From: Paenibacillus xylanexedens
GTDB taxonomy: Bacteria; Bacillota; Bacilli; Paenibacillales; Paenibacillaceae
Length of the DNA stretch: 64,000 nucleotides
Direction of reading: 5' to 3'
Assembly (NCBI RefSeq): GCF_017874615.1
Contig: NZ_JAGIKV010000017.1
Location: 89,249-153,248, forward strand
Each line of letters begins with the position of its first letter. Positions within the stretch are counted from its first letter, which is position 1. This document shows, in pieces, positions 32,183 through 41,338 of this stretch. The translations under genes and the position numbers were made by a program. The notes under the pieces are model-generated. The model saw only the letters and a list, made by a program, of their open reading frames with translations. It did not search any database and was not told where the DNA came from.

Positions 32183-33775
32183 TCAGAAGGAAGAGGTCAT
32201 CGCCAGTTGGGTAGTATTTTGGATCATGTCCCTGTCTGCTCGTGGAAGGCAAACACTTACTTTGAATACGTCTCCGTCCACTTGTATTCCCATAGAACCT
32301 TCATGCAATTCTACAATGCTTCTGGCGATGGACAAGCCTAGACCTGAGCCCTCCGTTGAACGGGAACGGTCCCCACGCTTAAAACGTTCAAAAATCTCAT
32401 CCGATGAGAACTCCATCTCGTATGCGGATACATTTTTGATCGTAAACTCCATTTGATTTCCTTGTTCGATCAGTTCAATATAGACCCTGGATTGGGGCAG
32501 ACCATATTTCAAAACGTTTCCCAACATATTCTCCATAACACGCCACATCCGGCTGCCGTCCACCATTGCGTATATAGGCTCAGTCTCCTCTCGAATCCTT
32601 ATCTGTAACTCTGCCTGCTCGAACGAATCACTATATTCTGCTACAGCCTGTCGAAGTAACTCCCCCATGTCTATCTGTTTTAAATGAAGTTCCACATCTC
32701 CGCTCGCCATTTTCGCTGCTTCAAATAAGTCCTCCACCAACAAACACAGACGCTGCGTTTTCCGCTCCAGAACTTGAATGTATCCAGCCTTCTCCTCCTC
32801 TGTGCCCTCATCGCGCTTAAGCAGATCGATATAACTAACCAAAGAGGTTACAGGTGTTTTCAGATCATGAGAAACGTTAGCGATCAACTCGGATTTCATA
32901 CGCTGGCTCGTAACCTGTTCTTTCATTGCATTCTGGAGCCCTTGTCTCATTCCGCTCATCTGTGTCACCAATGGTTGCATTATGCCTGTTACATGCTCTG
33001 GGAACTGCACATTGAACCTGCCTTCTCCCATTTCCTTAGCCGCTTGCGTAAGTTGCTGCGCCACATGAATCAGTTGAAACATACTATATACCAAGAAAAC
33101 ACTAATCAGAACTGTCAAAAACACAAATGGAGTGACCATTGAAGACTTAATGGACGCGAGAGAAATAACCGCTAATTGCATAAGACATTGCACCATACAT
33201 AATAAGATTAAACGCTGAATTCTTTTTTTGTCAGTCGCCTCGCCTTGCTCCAAAATCTTTTTCACCAAACTGTACCATTTCCATACCCATATCTCGTTTC
33301 GTATTGGCCTATGGCTGGATATATTCCCGATATACCGGACAGCCCCCCTTACATGCACACCAACAAACCACACTCCGAGACCAGCGATGAACATGCCTAT
33401 AAAATAAACAAAAATATCATTTATCCATCGACGAGTGAAAAAGTAAGGAGTTATCCCATAATCTGAAGTCACCCCGTTTAGTACTTTTAACAGTAGAAAG
33501 GACCCTATACATAAGGTAATAAAATGTGCATCCAAGGAAAGTTTCTCACTCCACCAGATTGTCACCTTCCGATATTTGCTATTCTCAGGCAAAGGAATAC
33601 GATTCGCAGTCACAAGTAACGCCGTACCAATGACTAAGAGCAGGATCAAAGGTATAACACCAGATACATTCCAATCTTTATAAATGAATCGCATCTCATA
33701 CCTCAATGATGCAAGCTTCATAAACACCAGTGTAAAACAAATCATTGCTGCTATCCGAACTCCGTAAGCCAGCAT
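32183..33775 (-). CDS. Membrane sensor histidine kinase, 530 aa
   Basis: Six or so membrane helices in the first 235 residues without a large extracellular loop, a HAMP-like linker (QLTQAAKEMGEGRFNV), a HisKA domain with His303 (NVSHDLKTPVTSL), and HATPase_c with N box MENMLGNVLKYG, an F box (IFERFKRGDRSR) and GSGLGLSIARSIVELHEG. The ATG at 33775 is one base past the regulator stop; the longer TTG frame overlaps it. Such many-helix, loop-less sensors often respond to membrane or envelope signals. Confidence 0.92.
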   Translation of the reverse strand: MLAYGVRIAAMICFTLVFMKLASLRYEMRFIYKDWNVSGVIPLILLLVIGTALLVTANRIPLPENSKYRKVTIWWSEKLSLDAHFITLCIGSFLLLKVLNGVTSDYGITPYFFTRRWINDIFVYFIGMFIAGLGVWFVGVHVRGAVRYIGNISSHRPIRNEIWVWKWYSLVKKILEQGEATDKKRIQRLILLCMVQCLMQLAVISLASIKSSMVTPFVFLTVLISVFLVYSMFQLIHVAQQLTQAAKEMGEGRFNVQFPEHVTGIMQPLVTQMSGMRQGLQNAMKEQVTSQRMKSELIANVSHDLKTPVTSLVSYIDLLKRDEGTEEEKAGYIQVLERKTQRLCLLVEDLFEAAKMASGDVELHLKQIDMGELLRQAVAEYSDSFEQAELQIRIREETEPIYAMVDGSRMWRVMENMLGNVLKYGLPQSRVYIELIEQGNQMEFTIKNVSAYEMEFSSDEIFERFKRGDRSRSTEGSGLGLSIARSIVELHEGSMGIQVDGDVFKVSVCLPRADRDMIQNTTQLAMTSSF

Positions 33776-33776
33776 A

Positions 33777-34484
33777 TTATTCTTCCAGTTTGTAACCAAT
33801 ACCCCACACCACCTTTATATATTTGGGTTCTCTGGGATTAAATTCAATCTTCTCACGGATTCTGCGGATGTGAACAGCGACTGTATTCTCCGGCTGAAAG
33901 GCAGGCTCTTTCCATACACGTTCATAAATTTCATCAATAGCAAATATCCGGCCCTTATTCTCCATAAAAAGCCTAAGTATATGAAATTCGGTAGGCGTCA
34001 GCCTAACATCTTCTCCTTCCAAGGTCATTGTTTTCTTCTGTTTGTTATATACTAGGCCACGAACCTGAATCTCGTGTTCTGCGTCTTCGGAACTTTGATT
34101 TATCTGCGCACCCAGGCCGGTGAAGCGTCGTAACTGGGACTTTACCCTTGCCATAAGTTCCAATGGGTTGAATGGCTTGGCTATGTAATCATCCGCACCG
34201 ATGTTCAAACCCACAATTTTATCATAATCCTCTGTTCTGGCAGATAACATAATGATCGGAACATTACAGGTTTCACGAATTTCAAGTGTCGTCTGCAGTC
34301 CATCCAATCCAGGCATCATAATATCCATAATAATGAGCTGAACAGAATGGGCTTGGAGCTTTTGCAATGCCTCTTCCCCATCCGACGCCTTGTAAACCCC
34401 GATTCCTTCACTACGCAAATATATTTCAATCGCATTGCTGATATCGGGATCATCATCAACAACCAATACACTGTGGGCCTTCAA
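33777..34484 (-). CDS. OmpR-family response regulator, 235 aa
   Basis: Receiver domain with the acidic pair DDDPD at 10-14, phospho-acceptor Asp54 (IIMDIMMPG), Ser/Thr (IIMLSART) and Lys (DDYIAKPF); C-terminal winged helix with RLTPTEFHILRLFMENKG and VAVHIRRIREKIE. Closest in style to VanR-type regulators. It pairs with the kinase directly downstream. No target gene (transporter, lipoprotein or peptidase) is adjacent. Confidence 0.93.
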   Translation of the reverse strand: MKAHSVLVVDDDPDISNAIEIYLRSEGIGVYKASDGEEALQKLQAHSVQLIIMDIMMPGLDGLQTTLEIRETCNVPIIMLSARTEDYDKIVGLNIGADDYIAKPFNPLELMARVKSQLRRFTGLGAQINQSSEDAEHEIQVRGLVYNKQKKTMTLEGEDVRLTPTEFHILRLFMENKGRIFAIDEIYERVWKEPAFQPENTVAVHIRRIREKIEFNPREPKYIKVVWGIGYKLEE

Positions 34485-34621
34485 AGGGGCACTCCTCCTT
34501 TTCTTTTAAACTGGATTATGTGGACTGATGAACAGTTTACATCAGATAAATGACAGGAAATCCAACAAAAGATTTACAAATTTCTTAAGATCCATCCGCA
34601 CTATACTCCAAAAAAAAATTA

Positions 34622-35083
34622 CTATATGTCGTGAAGGCTCAGCTTTCCCGAGCAACGACCACAACGGTAACGCTTCGGATCTATTTTCCGCTTGCGCAAA
34701 TATTCCGTACCACAGCTCTTGCACACCAGCTTATAACGATATGGCAGCGGCTTTCTGCCTTTGCCGTCAGGAAGTGATTGGCAGTAACGCGAGCCGCCAA
34801 CCTTCTGCAATAAAGCCTTGAATTCCGGATCACGATGCTGATAGCCGCGCCCACGAATATGCAGATGATAGTGACACAGCTCATGCTTGATGATTTTCTC
34901 AACCTCATCTCGCCCATAGGCTTCGAGTTGATGCGGATTGATCTCAATCCGGTGACTTTTCAGCATATAACGCCCCCCCGTCGTGGTCAGGCGACTGTTA
35001 AACAACGCTTCATGGGTGAACGGCACTCCGAAATGATCCAGTGATACCTGTTCAATCCATTGTTGCAATTCCTCATTTTCCAT
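34622..35083 (-). CDS. sprT: SprT-like zinc metallopeptidase-fold protein, 153 aa
   Basis: HExxH motif at His67-Glu68...His71 (IIKHELCHYH), and a C-terminal zinc ribbon (LVCKSCGTEYLRKR...YRCGRCSGKL). Equivalent in size and order to B. subtilis YdcK, which also lies near tex and cmpA. The SprT fold is shared with SPRTN/Wss1 proteases; bacterial function is not established. Confidence 0.92.
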   Translation of the reverse strand: MENEELQQWIEQVSLDHFGVPFTHEALFNSRLTTTGGRYMLKSHRIEINPHQLEAYGRDEVEKIIKHELCHYHLHIRGRGYQHRDPEFKALLQKVGGSRYCQSLPDGKGRKPLPYRYKLVCKSCGTEYLRKRKIDPKRYRCGRCSGKLSLHDI

Positions 35084-35202
35084 CGATATCCTCTCCTTGC
35101 ACCCCCTCGGAGCATTTGTTTTTCCGGTATAATACTTGAATTTTAACCGTTTCGTAGGCTACACTGTCAAGTAGAATGTATGAGGGGAGATTATTACTCG
35201 TT

Positions 35203-35559
35203 ATGCCTACAATGCGCTATGTCATCCTGCAGCAGGAACAACACTTGCAGTTCGTGGAAATGCCCGCAGATTACGCCTATCAACTCAGTGCGCTCAACCT
35301 GCGCCTGCACAAGGAAATTGATAAACTCACTGCAGCAGATGTCCCTGTCCTGCCTTGGGCGATCGCCGAATGTGACAGCCTCGATCTCCTAAACGAAAAT
35401 CTTACTATCATCGGCGGCCTTGATTATATCAATGCGCTTGAAGAATCTTTTGCAGCACTACGTGAAAGCCATTATCCTTTGATTTCTCTGCTTACCGAAA
35501 TCCGGGCTCTTCAGGCCCAATTGGAACAATGGTATGAAGAAGAGATGGAAGCTCTCTAA
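35203..35559 (+). CDS. Conserved hypothetical acidic protein, 118 aa
   Basis: The start is placed at ATG 35203, 13 bases after GGGGAG; an in-frame ATG at 35176 has no ribosome-binding site. The product is acidic and helical with a C-terminal amphipathic coil (LRESHYPLISLLTEIRALQAQLEQ). I do not recognise the family. It is divergent from sprT and followed by its own terminator. Confidence 0.6.
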   Translation: MPTMRYVILQQEQHLQFVEMPADYAYQLSALNLRLHKEIDKLTAADVPVLPWAIAECDSLDLLNENLTIIGGLDYINALEESFAALRESHYPLISLLTEIRALQAQLEQWYEEEMEAL

Positions 35560-35594
35560 TTCACCGCTGGTATCATTTTATAATGATGAGAACG

Positions 35595-35632
35595 AAAAGC
35601 ACATTTCCCTGAATTGGGATTTGTGCTTTTTT
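35595..35632 (+). terminator. Terminator of the 118-aa protein gene
   Basis: AAAAGCACA and its complement, inner TCCC/GGGA pairing, followed by seven T residues. Confidence 0.8.
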
Positions 35633-35740
35633 TGAGTGAACCAGATTGATTTGCTGGAGGCCTCCACTTATCCCGCACAGTCCAGGCTATTGCCACATAT
35701 GCTAACGTACAGATGAATTATGCAAGAGGAGGAGATACCC

Positions 35741-35884
35741 TTGCCTCAATGGCTTTGCAATCAACTGATGCGTGCATTTCACAAAAAGGACAGCCGGCAA
35801 ATCAAGTTGCTGAACGAATGCTGGTTCTTTTATCGTAACAAACCAGCAAATGGCACACCACGCAGCGCGGAGAACGAACTTTAA
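35741..35884 (+). CDS. cmpA: Cortex morphogenetic protein CmpA, 47 aa
   Basis: TTG start eight bases after GAGGAGG. MPQWLCNQLMRAFHKKD, QIKLLNECWFFYR matches the CmpA pattern (PxWL..Q..RAF..KD..QIKLLN.CW.FYR) over its conserved part; B. subtilis CmpA is 37 residues, so this one has about ten extra C-terminal residues. CmpA is made in the mother cell and, with the ClpXP protease, controls SpoIVA turnover and the start of spore cortex assembly. Position between tex and sprT is conserved in Bacillales. It is too short for most gene finders. Confidence 0.88.
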   Translation: MPQWLCNQLMRAFHKKDSRQIKLLNECWFFYRNKPANGTPRSAENEL

Positions 35885-35885
35885 G

Positions 35886-35945
35886 AGGTTGTTCATAAAA
35901 GTCTGCTTTGGATTACGAAAGATGGCCTTTTGAACACGCACTTTA
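35886..35945. repeat. Dispersed repeat fragment (same family as 12033-12199)
   Basis: AGGTTGTTCA, AAAAGTC, GCTTT and GATTACGAA blocks match the complement of the right end of the 12.1-kb element in order, and the segment closes with CTTTTGAACACGC, like the 8.1-kb copy. It begins two bases after the cmpA stop. Confidence 0.55.
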
Positions 35946-36019
35946 GAAAATGCACATATTGCCCACCGTACTTACTAGAGGAATTAGAACGGACAACGGG
36001 ACTATTACTGTCGACAACA

Positions 36020-36048
36020 AACAGCCTTCCTGGTTAGGGAAGGCTGTT
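36020..36048 (-). terminator. Terminator of tex
   Basis: AACAGCCTTCC and its exact complement, seven-base loop; modest T tract on the minus strand. Confidence 0.65.
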
Positions 36049-36063
36049 CTCCAATCCTACTAT

Positions 36064-38286
36064 TTAAGAAGGCTGTTGCGCAGAAGCAGGCTTCTTCATC
36101 GTAAGGCCAACACGGCCTTTTTTGGTATCCACACTCATAACCCAGACCGTTACATTATCCCCGACAGACACAACGTCCATCGGATGTTTAACATACCCGT
36201 TGCTGAGCTGTGAAATATGGACAAGCCCATCACTCTTAATCCCAATATCAACAAAGGCACCAAAATCAATAACGTTCCGAACCGTACCTTGCAGCTCCAT
36301 GCCTTCCACCAGATCCTCAATTTTCAATACATCTGTACGGAAGATTGGCAACGGCATTTCTTCACGCGGGTCACGACCCGGGCGCTGCAAGCTGTCCAGA
36401 ATGTCACGCAATGTAGGCACACCTACGTCCAGTTTCACGGCCAATTGTTCTGGCTGTTGCTCTGACAGTAATACCGACAGTTCCTTGCTGCCCAGCTTGT
36501 CCAGTGCAACCTGAAGCTCCTTGAACAGCTGATCCACTACCTTGTAAGACTCAGGGTGAATCGGTGTACGATCCAATGGATTCTCACCTTCACCAATACG
36601 CATAAATCCTACGCACTGCTCATAAGTCTTCGCACCCAGACGTGGCACCTTCTGAAGCTGACGGCGGTTCGTAAACCGGCCATTTTCTTCGCGGTACTTC
36701 ACGATGTTTTTGGCAATCGTAGCATTAACTCCGGCAACGTATGACAGCAACGAAGGTGAAGCCGTATTCACGTCCACACCCACATGGTTAACTGCGGATT
36801 CCACGACAGCCTTCAGGCTTTCTTCCAGAATCTTCTGGGATACGTCATGCTGATATTGACCCACACCAATGGCTTTTGGATCAATCTTAACCAACTCCGC
36901 CAGCGGGTCTTGTACACGACGTGCAATGGAAGCTGCACTACGCTCGGCAACATCCAGATCCGGGAACTCTTCCTGGGCCAGTTTGGATGCAGAATATACA
37001 CTCGCGCCTGCTTCGTTAACAATCAGATACACAAGACTTTCATCACCGTTCTCCTGAATGATCTCGGCAACAAACTGCTCCGTCTCACGTGATCCGGTAC
37101 CATTACCAATGACGATCAGTCCGATATCATATTGCTTGATCATGCGATGGAATACTTCGGCAGCTTCACGTTTCTTGTTGTGTGGTGGCGTTGGGTAAGT
37201 CACAGCCACTTCCAGCAGTTTGCCCGTATCATCTACTACAGCCAGTTTACAACCGGTACGATAGGCCGGATCGACACCCAGCACACGTTTGCCATGAATC
37301 GGCGGTTGAAGCAACAGGTTACGCAGATTGGCCGAGAATACCGATATGGCCTGATTTTCACCTTTTTCCGTAAGTTCTCCACGAACTTCACGCTCGATGG
37401 AAGGCGCAATCAGCCGCTTGTATGCATCTTCAATCACATCACGCAGGATATCCTGCACGGCAGAAGCACCACGAATGATCTGTCCTTCCATATGGCGATG
37501 GGCCGGTTCTGCCTGTACGTCCAAGCCGACTTTCAGAATACTCTCACGTTCACCGCGATTAATTGCGAGAATACGGTGTGGAGGCATTTTTTTGGCTAAT
37601 TCGCGGTAATCATAATAATTCTCGTACACGGACTCCTCTTGAGCATCCTTCGCTTCTGAAGTCAGCATCCCGTGATCCAAGGTGTACCGACGAATCCAGG
37701 CACGAATGGCAGCATCGTCTGCGATATTCTCCGCGAGAATGTCTTTGGCTCCCTGAAGCGCCGACTCCGCATCTTCTACACCCAGTTCAGCATTGATATA
37801 TTTCGCAGCTTCCTGGAGTACATCTCCTTGTTTCGGTTGACCCCAGATCCATACAGCAAGGGGCTCAAGACCTTTTTCCTTGGCCACACTGGCACGCGTT
37901 TTCCGCTTCTGACGGTAGGGTCGATACAAGTCTTCCACTTCCTGCAGCTTCACAGCTTGCGTAATGGATTGCTTCAGTTCTCCGGTCAGTTTGCCCTGTT
38001 CCTCTATAATACGGATGACTTCCAATTTGCGATCCTCAAGATTGCGCAGATAAACAATGCGTTCTTCAATCGATCGCAGCTGGTTCTCATCCAGCTCTCC
38101 AGTCATTTCTTTACGGTAGCGGGCGATAAATGGAATCGTATTGCCTTCGTCCAGAAGCTCCGACGTTGTGCGGACCTGCTTCAAGGACAGTGACAGTTCC
38201 TTGGCTACCTGTTTGATGATTCGTTCATGGCGTTCTGCCTTTATTGTTTCTTCATTGGGTTCCAGAACCGTTTCCTGTTCAGACAA
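36064..38286 (-). CDS. tex: Tex-type RNA-binding transcriptional accessory protein, 740 aa
   Basis: Multi-domain nucleic-acid-binding protein: an N-terminal Tex HTH-like region (FIARYRKEMTGELDENQLRSIEER), a YqgF/RNase H-like domain (VLGVDPAYRTGCKLAVVD), helix-hairpin-helix motifs (LLSYVAGVNATIAKNIV, RLGAKTYEQCVGFMRI) and a C-terminal S1 domain (GMELQGTVRNVIDFGAFVDIG, DGLVHISQLS). Start is TTG at 38286, seven bases after AGAGGG; the frame reaching 38328 has no ribosome-binding site. Corresponds to B. subtilis YdcI. Confidence 0.95.
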   Translation of the reverse strand: MSEQETVLEPNEETIKAERHERIIKQVAKELSLSLKQVRTTSELLDEGNTIPFIARYRKEMTGELDENQLRSIEERIVYLRNLEDRKLEVIRIIEEQGKLTGELKQSITQAVKLQEVEDLYRPYRQKRKTRASVAKEKGLEPLAVWIWGQPKQGDVLQEAAKYINAELGVEDAESALQGAKDILAENIADDAAIRAWIRRYTLDHGMLTSEAKDAQEESVYENYYDYRELAKKMPPHRILAINRGERESILKVGLDVQAEPAHRHMEGQIIRGASAVQDILRDVIEDAYKRLIAPSIEREVRGELTEKGENQAISVFSANLRNLLLQPPIHGKRVLGVDPAYRTGCKLAVVDDTGKLLEVAVTYPTPPHNKKREAAEVFHRMIKQYDIGLIVIGNGTGSRETEQFVAEIIQENGDESLVYLIVNEAGASVYSASKLAQEEFPDLDVAERSAASIARRVQDPLAELVKIDPKAIGVGQYQHDVSQKILEESLKAVVESAVNHVGVDVNTASPSLLSYVAGVNATIAKNIVKYREENGRFTNRRQLQKVPRLGAKTYEQCVGFMRIGEGENPLDRTPIHPESYKVVDQLFKELQVALDKLGSKELSVLLSEQQPEQLAVKLDVGVPTLRDILDSLQRPGRDPREEMPLPIFRTDVLKIEDLVEGMELQGTVRNVIDFGAFVDIGIKSDGLVHISQLSNGYVKHPMDVVSVGDNVTVWVMSVDTKKGRVGLTMKKPASAQQPS

Positions 38287-38489
38287 AATAAATCCCTCTT
38301 TCCTTCCTGAATCGTTCGTTACAATCATTTCAGGGCAGCTCTGCTGCTGTAATTACAGTATAGTTGAACCATTTGTTTCTTCCACTCTACCCTATATTAT
38401 CACAGAATCACGTCCAGATTTCCATCAATCCGCAAGCATACAAGTTCTGACAGAATGATGTCATCCTCCAGCCTTCCCCTTTGCAGCAA

Positions 38490-38529
38490 AAAAAGACCGA
38501 AAAACGTCATCACGACGCTTCTCGGTCTT
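38490..38529 (-). terminator. Terminator of the alpha-galactosidase gene
   Basis: AAAGACCGA/TCGGTCTTT with internal CGTC/GACG pairing, followed by a T tract on the minus strand. Confidence 0.85.
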
Positions 38530-38559
38530 TCCGTTTAGAACTTTATATCCATTTGTAAT

Positions 38560-40749
38560 CTATACGCGTTCAAAGCGGAACAGTTCGCTCAGATAGTCTC
38601 CTGATGTGCTGCCTACCGAAATACCGCCATACATTAAGGCATCGCCGGTAAAGGTCTCCGATCCGCCTTTCAGACGGTAATCCGCATTAGGGTCCAATCC
38701 TTTCAGCTTCAGGCGCTGAAGTGGCGCATTAGGCTCAGAGAGCACGCGGAAGTAAAATACAACCGCTTCGCTTCCATCTGGTGCAATAAACATCCACGCT
38801 GTCTCATTGCCTTCAAACGGACTGAGCAAACGACGGAATGTTCCATATTGAACCGTTCCACGAATCTCCTTGTACAGCTCAACCTGGGCTTTCACGATGT
38901 CGTTCTCTTCCTCCGTGAATTTTGTCAGGTCCAGCTCGTACCCGAAGTTGCCCGACATCGCAACATGTCCCCGAATCTCAAGCGAAGTGATCCGGTTGAC
39001 CTGATGATTCGGTACCGCTGAGATATGCGATCCCATCGAACTTACCGGGTACACAAGACTCGTACCGTATTGAATCCGCAAGCGGGATATTGCATCCGTG
39101 TTATCACTTGTCCACGTCTGTGGCATGTAATACAGCATACCTGGATCGAAGCGGCCACCACCACCTGAACAACTCTCGAACAGAATGTTCGGGAACGCCG
39201 AAGTGATTCGTTCCATAACATCATACAGTCCGAGCATGTAACGATGCGCTGTCTCACGCTGTCTATCTGCCGGAAGCAATGCAGAACCCACTTCCGTCAT
39301 ATTGCGGTTCATGTCCCATTTCACATAAGTGATTGGTGCAGAACCAAGTACGTCTGTTAACATGCGCACAATCTCATCACGTACATCCTGACGAGAGAAG
39401 TCGAGTACCAGTTGTTGACGCCCTTCTGTCCGGCGACGATCAGGCACATGCAGACACCAGTCTGGATGCGCTCGGTAGAGCTCACTGTCTGGTGAGATCA
39501 TCTCAGGCTCAAACCACAATCCGAACTGCATATCCAGACCTGTTACTCGGTTAGCCAGATCATCCAGTCCCTGTGGCAATTTGTTCTTATCTACAATCCA
39601 GTCGCCCAGCGAGGAGTTGTCACTGTCCCGGTGTCCAAACCAGCCATCATCCAAGACAAACAGCTCAATACCCAGCTTCTGTCCAGCGCGAGCGATCTGT
39701 TCAATCTTGTCTGCATCGAAACCAAAGTAAGTCGCTTCCCAGTTATTGACCAACACCGGACGCTCCGCATTGCGGAATTTGCCGCGTGCCAGACGCTCCC
39801 GATACAATTCGTGGTAGGACTGTGACATGCCGTCCAAACCTGCAGCCGAATATACCATAACCGTCTCAGGTGTCTGGAATGCTTCCTGTGGCTCCAACTT
39901 CCAGCTGAACTCAAACGGGTTGATCCCGAGCGATACACGGGTGGTGTGGAACTGATCCACTTCAGCCTGTGCGGTGAAGCTACCGCTATAGACGAGACTG
40001 AATCCGTAAACTTCACCTTGGTCTTCATCCGTGCCTGGTGTCATCAGCGCAATAAATGGATTCTGCTGGTGACTGCTTGAACCGCGACGACTCTCAATCC
40101 CTTGCAGGCCTGACGCAAGCGGTCTGCGAACGATATCACGTTCCCGTGTCCATGCACCTGACAATTGCAACAATTCATAATCCGCATGCGGGAAATCAAC
40201 AGAAGAACTGAGCGCACGCGCCACATTCACTGAGGTAGCGCTCTCATTAACGATACGCATGGAGCGTGTAATTGCATTAAATGCCGTAAAGGCTGTATAA
40301 GAAAGCTCGATTTTGATGCCTGCAACGCGGTCTTCCAACTCAATAACCAGCGTCTCTGCTTCTTCATCGGATTCAACATACGTTGCTGGCAGTCCGGTAA
40401 GCGCTGCCTTTCCTTTGATCAATCGATGACCTGTATACGTAAACTCCGAAACCGTCGAGCCATTCTCAAGTTCCAGTTGGATAGCCGGATTACGGAAATC
40501 ACTTGTGCCATACACGGGTAGTTCCACTGCCAATGTATCAAATGAAATTGTACGGTCCTCTGGTACCGGGTTCGGACTGAAAGATGCTCGTTCTGTACGA
40601 ACATGCAACCAGCTCAGATCGGTGTCGCGTAATTTTTTGCCATAATACAAATGCACCAAATATCCTGAAGGCAGTACCTGAAATACGTAACTGGCCTCGC
40701 GGGTCTGTAAATGAAACTGAAGTTTCTCTTGATTGATGTAAATGCTCAT
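38560..40749 (-). CDS. GH36 alpha-galactosidase, 729 aa
   Basis: Cytoplasmic (no signal peptide) enzyme releasing alpha-1,6-galactose from melibiose, raffinose and stachyose. N-terminal beta-sandwich, central barrel with FVLDDGWFGHRDSD, nucleophile Asp479 in YVKWDMNR, acid/base Asp549 in WTSDNTD, and ESCSGGGGRFD, all matching the AgaA/AgaB group of Geobacillus. Length is typical. A cre-like site overlaps its promoter region. No sugar transporter is adjacent, so uptake is encoded elsewhere. Confidence 0.96.
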   Translation of the reverse strand: MSIYINQEKLQFHLQTREASYVFQVLPSGYLVHLYYGKKLRDTDLSWLHVRTERASFSPNPVPEDRTISFDTLAVELPVYGTSDFRNPAIQLELENGSTVSEFTYTGHRLIKGKAALTGLPATYVESDEEAETLVIELEDRVAGIKIELSYTAFTAFNAITRSMRIVNESATSVNVARALSSSVDFPHADYELLQLSGAWTRERDIVRRPLASGLQGIESRRGSSSHQQNPFIALMTPGTDEDQGEVYGFSLVYSGSFTAQAEVDQFHTTRVSLGINPFEFSWKLEPQEAFQTPETVMVYSAAGLDGMSQSYHELYRERLARGKFRNAERPVLVNNWEATYFGFDADKIEQIARAGQKLGIELFVLDDGWFGHRDSDNSSLGDWIVDKNKLPQGLDDLANRVTGLDMQFGLWFEPEMISPDSELYRAHPDWCLHVPDRRRTEGRQQLVLDFSRQDVRDEIVRMLTDVLGSAPITYVKWDMNRNMTEVGSALLPADRQRETAHRYMLGLYDVMERITSAFPNILFESCSGGGGRFDPGMLYYMPQTWTSDNTDAISRLRIQYGTSLVYPVSSMGSHISAVPNHQVNRITSLEIRGHVAMSGNFGYELDLTKFTEEENDIVKAQVELYKEIRGTVQYGTFRRLLSPFEGNETAWMFIAPDGSEAVVFYFRVLSEPNAPLQRLKLKGLDPNADYRLKGGSETFTGDALMYGGISVGSTSGDYLSELFRFERV

Positions 40750-40783
40750 ATGTCTCCTCCAACTCTATATATAGGTCTTTCGG

Positions 40784-40795
40784 GTAAACGGTTTC
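40784..40795 (-). promoter_or_regulatory. cre-like / LacI-type operator upstream of the alpha-galactosidase
   Basis: GTAAACGGTTTC (plus strand) fits the core GNAARCGNWWWC of the CcpA cre consensus. It lies 35 bases before the ATG, between a TATATA run and further upstream DNA, a position suited to repression. Confidence 0.5.
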
Positions 40796-40854
40796 TCAGG
40801 TTTCATTATAGCGAAAAGATCGCCAATGTTCTACGCTTTCATCAAGCTTTAATC

Positions 40855-40897
40855 AAAAGAGCGCATAACAGCCCGAAGGATGTCATACGCTCTTTTG
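40855..40897 (-). terminator. Terminator of the ndo operon
   Basis: CAAAAGAGCG and its exact complement, extended by an almost continuous stem to a TTCG tetraloop; short T tract. Confidence 0.75.
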
Positions 40898-40984
40898 GTT
40901 ACAATCTGAATTCAGTGTGTTCCCTTACAGGAACATCCATTGCCAACGGACGGCAGGGCAGCGTACAAGACGCTGGTTGCTGCC

Positions 40985-41335
40985 TTAAAAATCGATTAAA
41001 CCAAGGCTGATCTGTAAGGCTTCATTGACCAATTTCATGGTCTCCTCGTCCAGATGGGTAATCTTGTCAGTCAGCCTCTGTTTATCAATCGTCCGTATTT
41101 GTTCGAGCAAAATAACCGAGTCCCGGTCAAAGCCGTGTGCCGCCGCATCAATTTCAACATGCGTTGGCAGCTTTGCCTTCTGGATTTGGGCGGTGATAGC
41201 CGCCACAATACAAGTTGGACTGAACCGGTTGCCGATATCATTCTGGATCACCAGAACCGGCCTGACTCCACCTTGCTCGGAACCGACAACGGGAGAAAGA
41301 TCCGCAAAAAAAACGTCACCACGTTTTACGATCAA
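40985..41335 (-). CDS. ndoA: MazF-family endoribonuclease toxin NdoA (EndoA), 116 aa
   Basis: mRNA interferase that in B. subtilis cuts at UACAU. The sequence IVKRGDVFFADLSPVVGSEQGGVRPVLVIQND, PTCIVAAITAQIQKAKLPTHVEI and DSVILLEQIRTIDKQRL is near-invariant across Bacillales. TTG start behind GGGGTG, three bases after the antitoxin stop. Confidence 0.96.
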   Translation of the reverse strand: MIVKRGDVFFADLSPVVGSEQGGVRPVLVIQNDIGNRFSPTCIVAAITAQIQKAKLPTHVEIDAAAHGFDRDSVILLEQIRTIDKQRLTDKITHLDEETMKLVNEALQISLGLIDF

Positions 41336-41338
41336 TGT

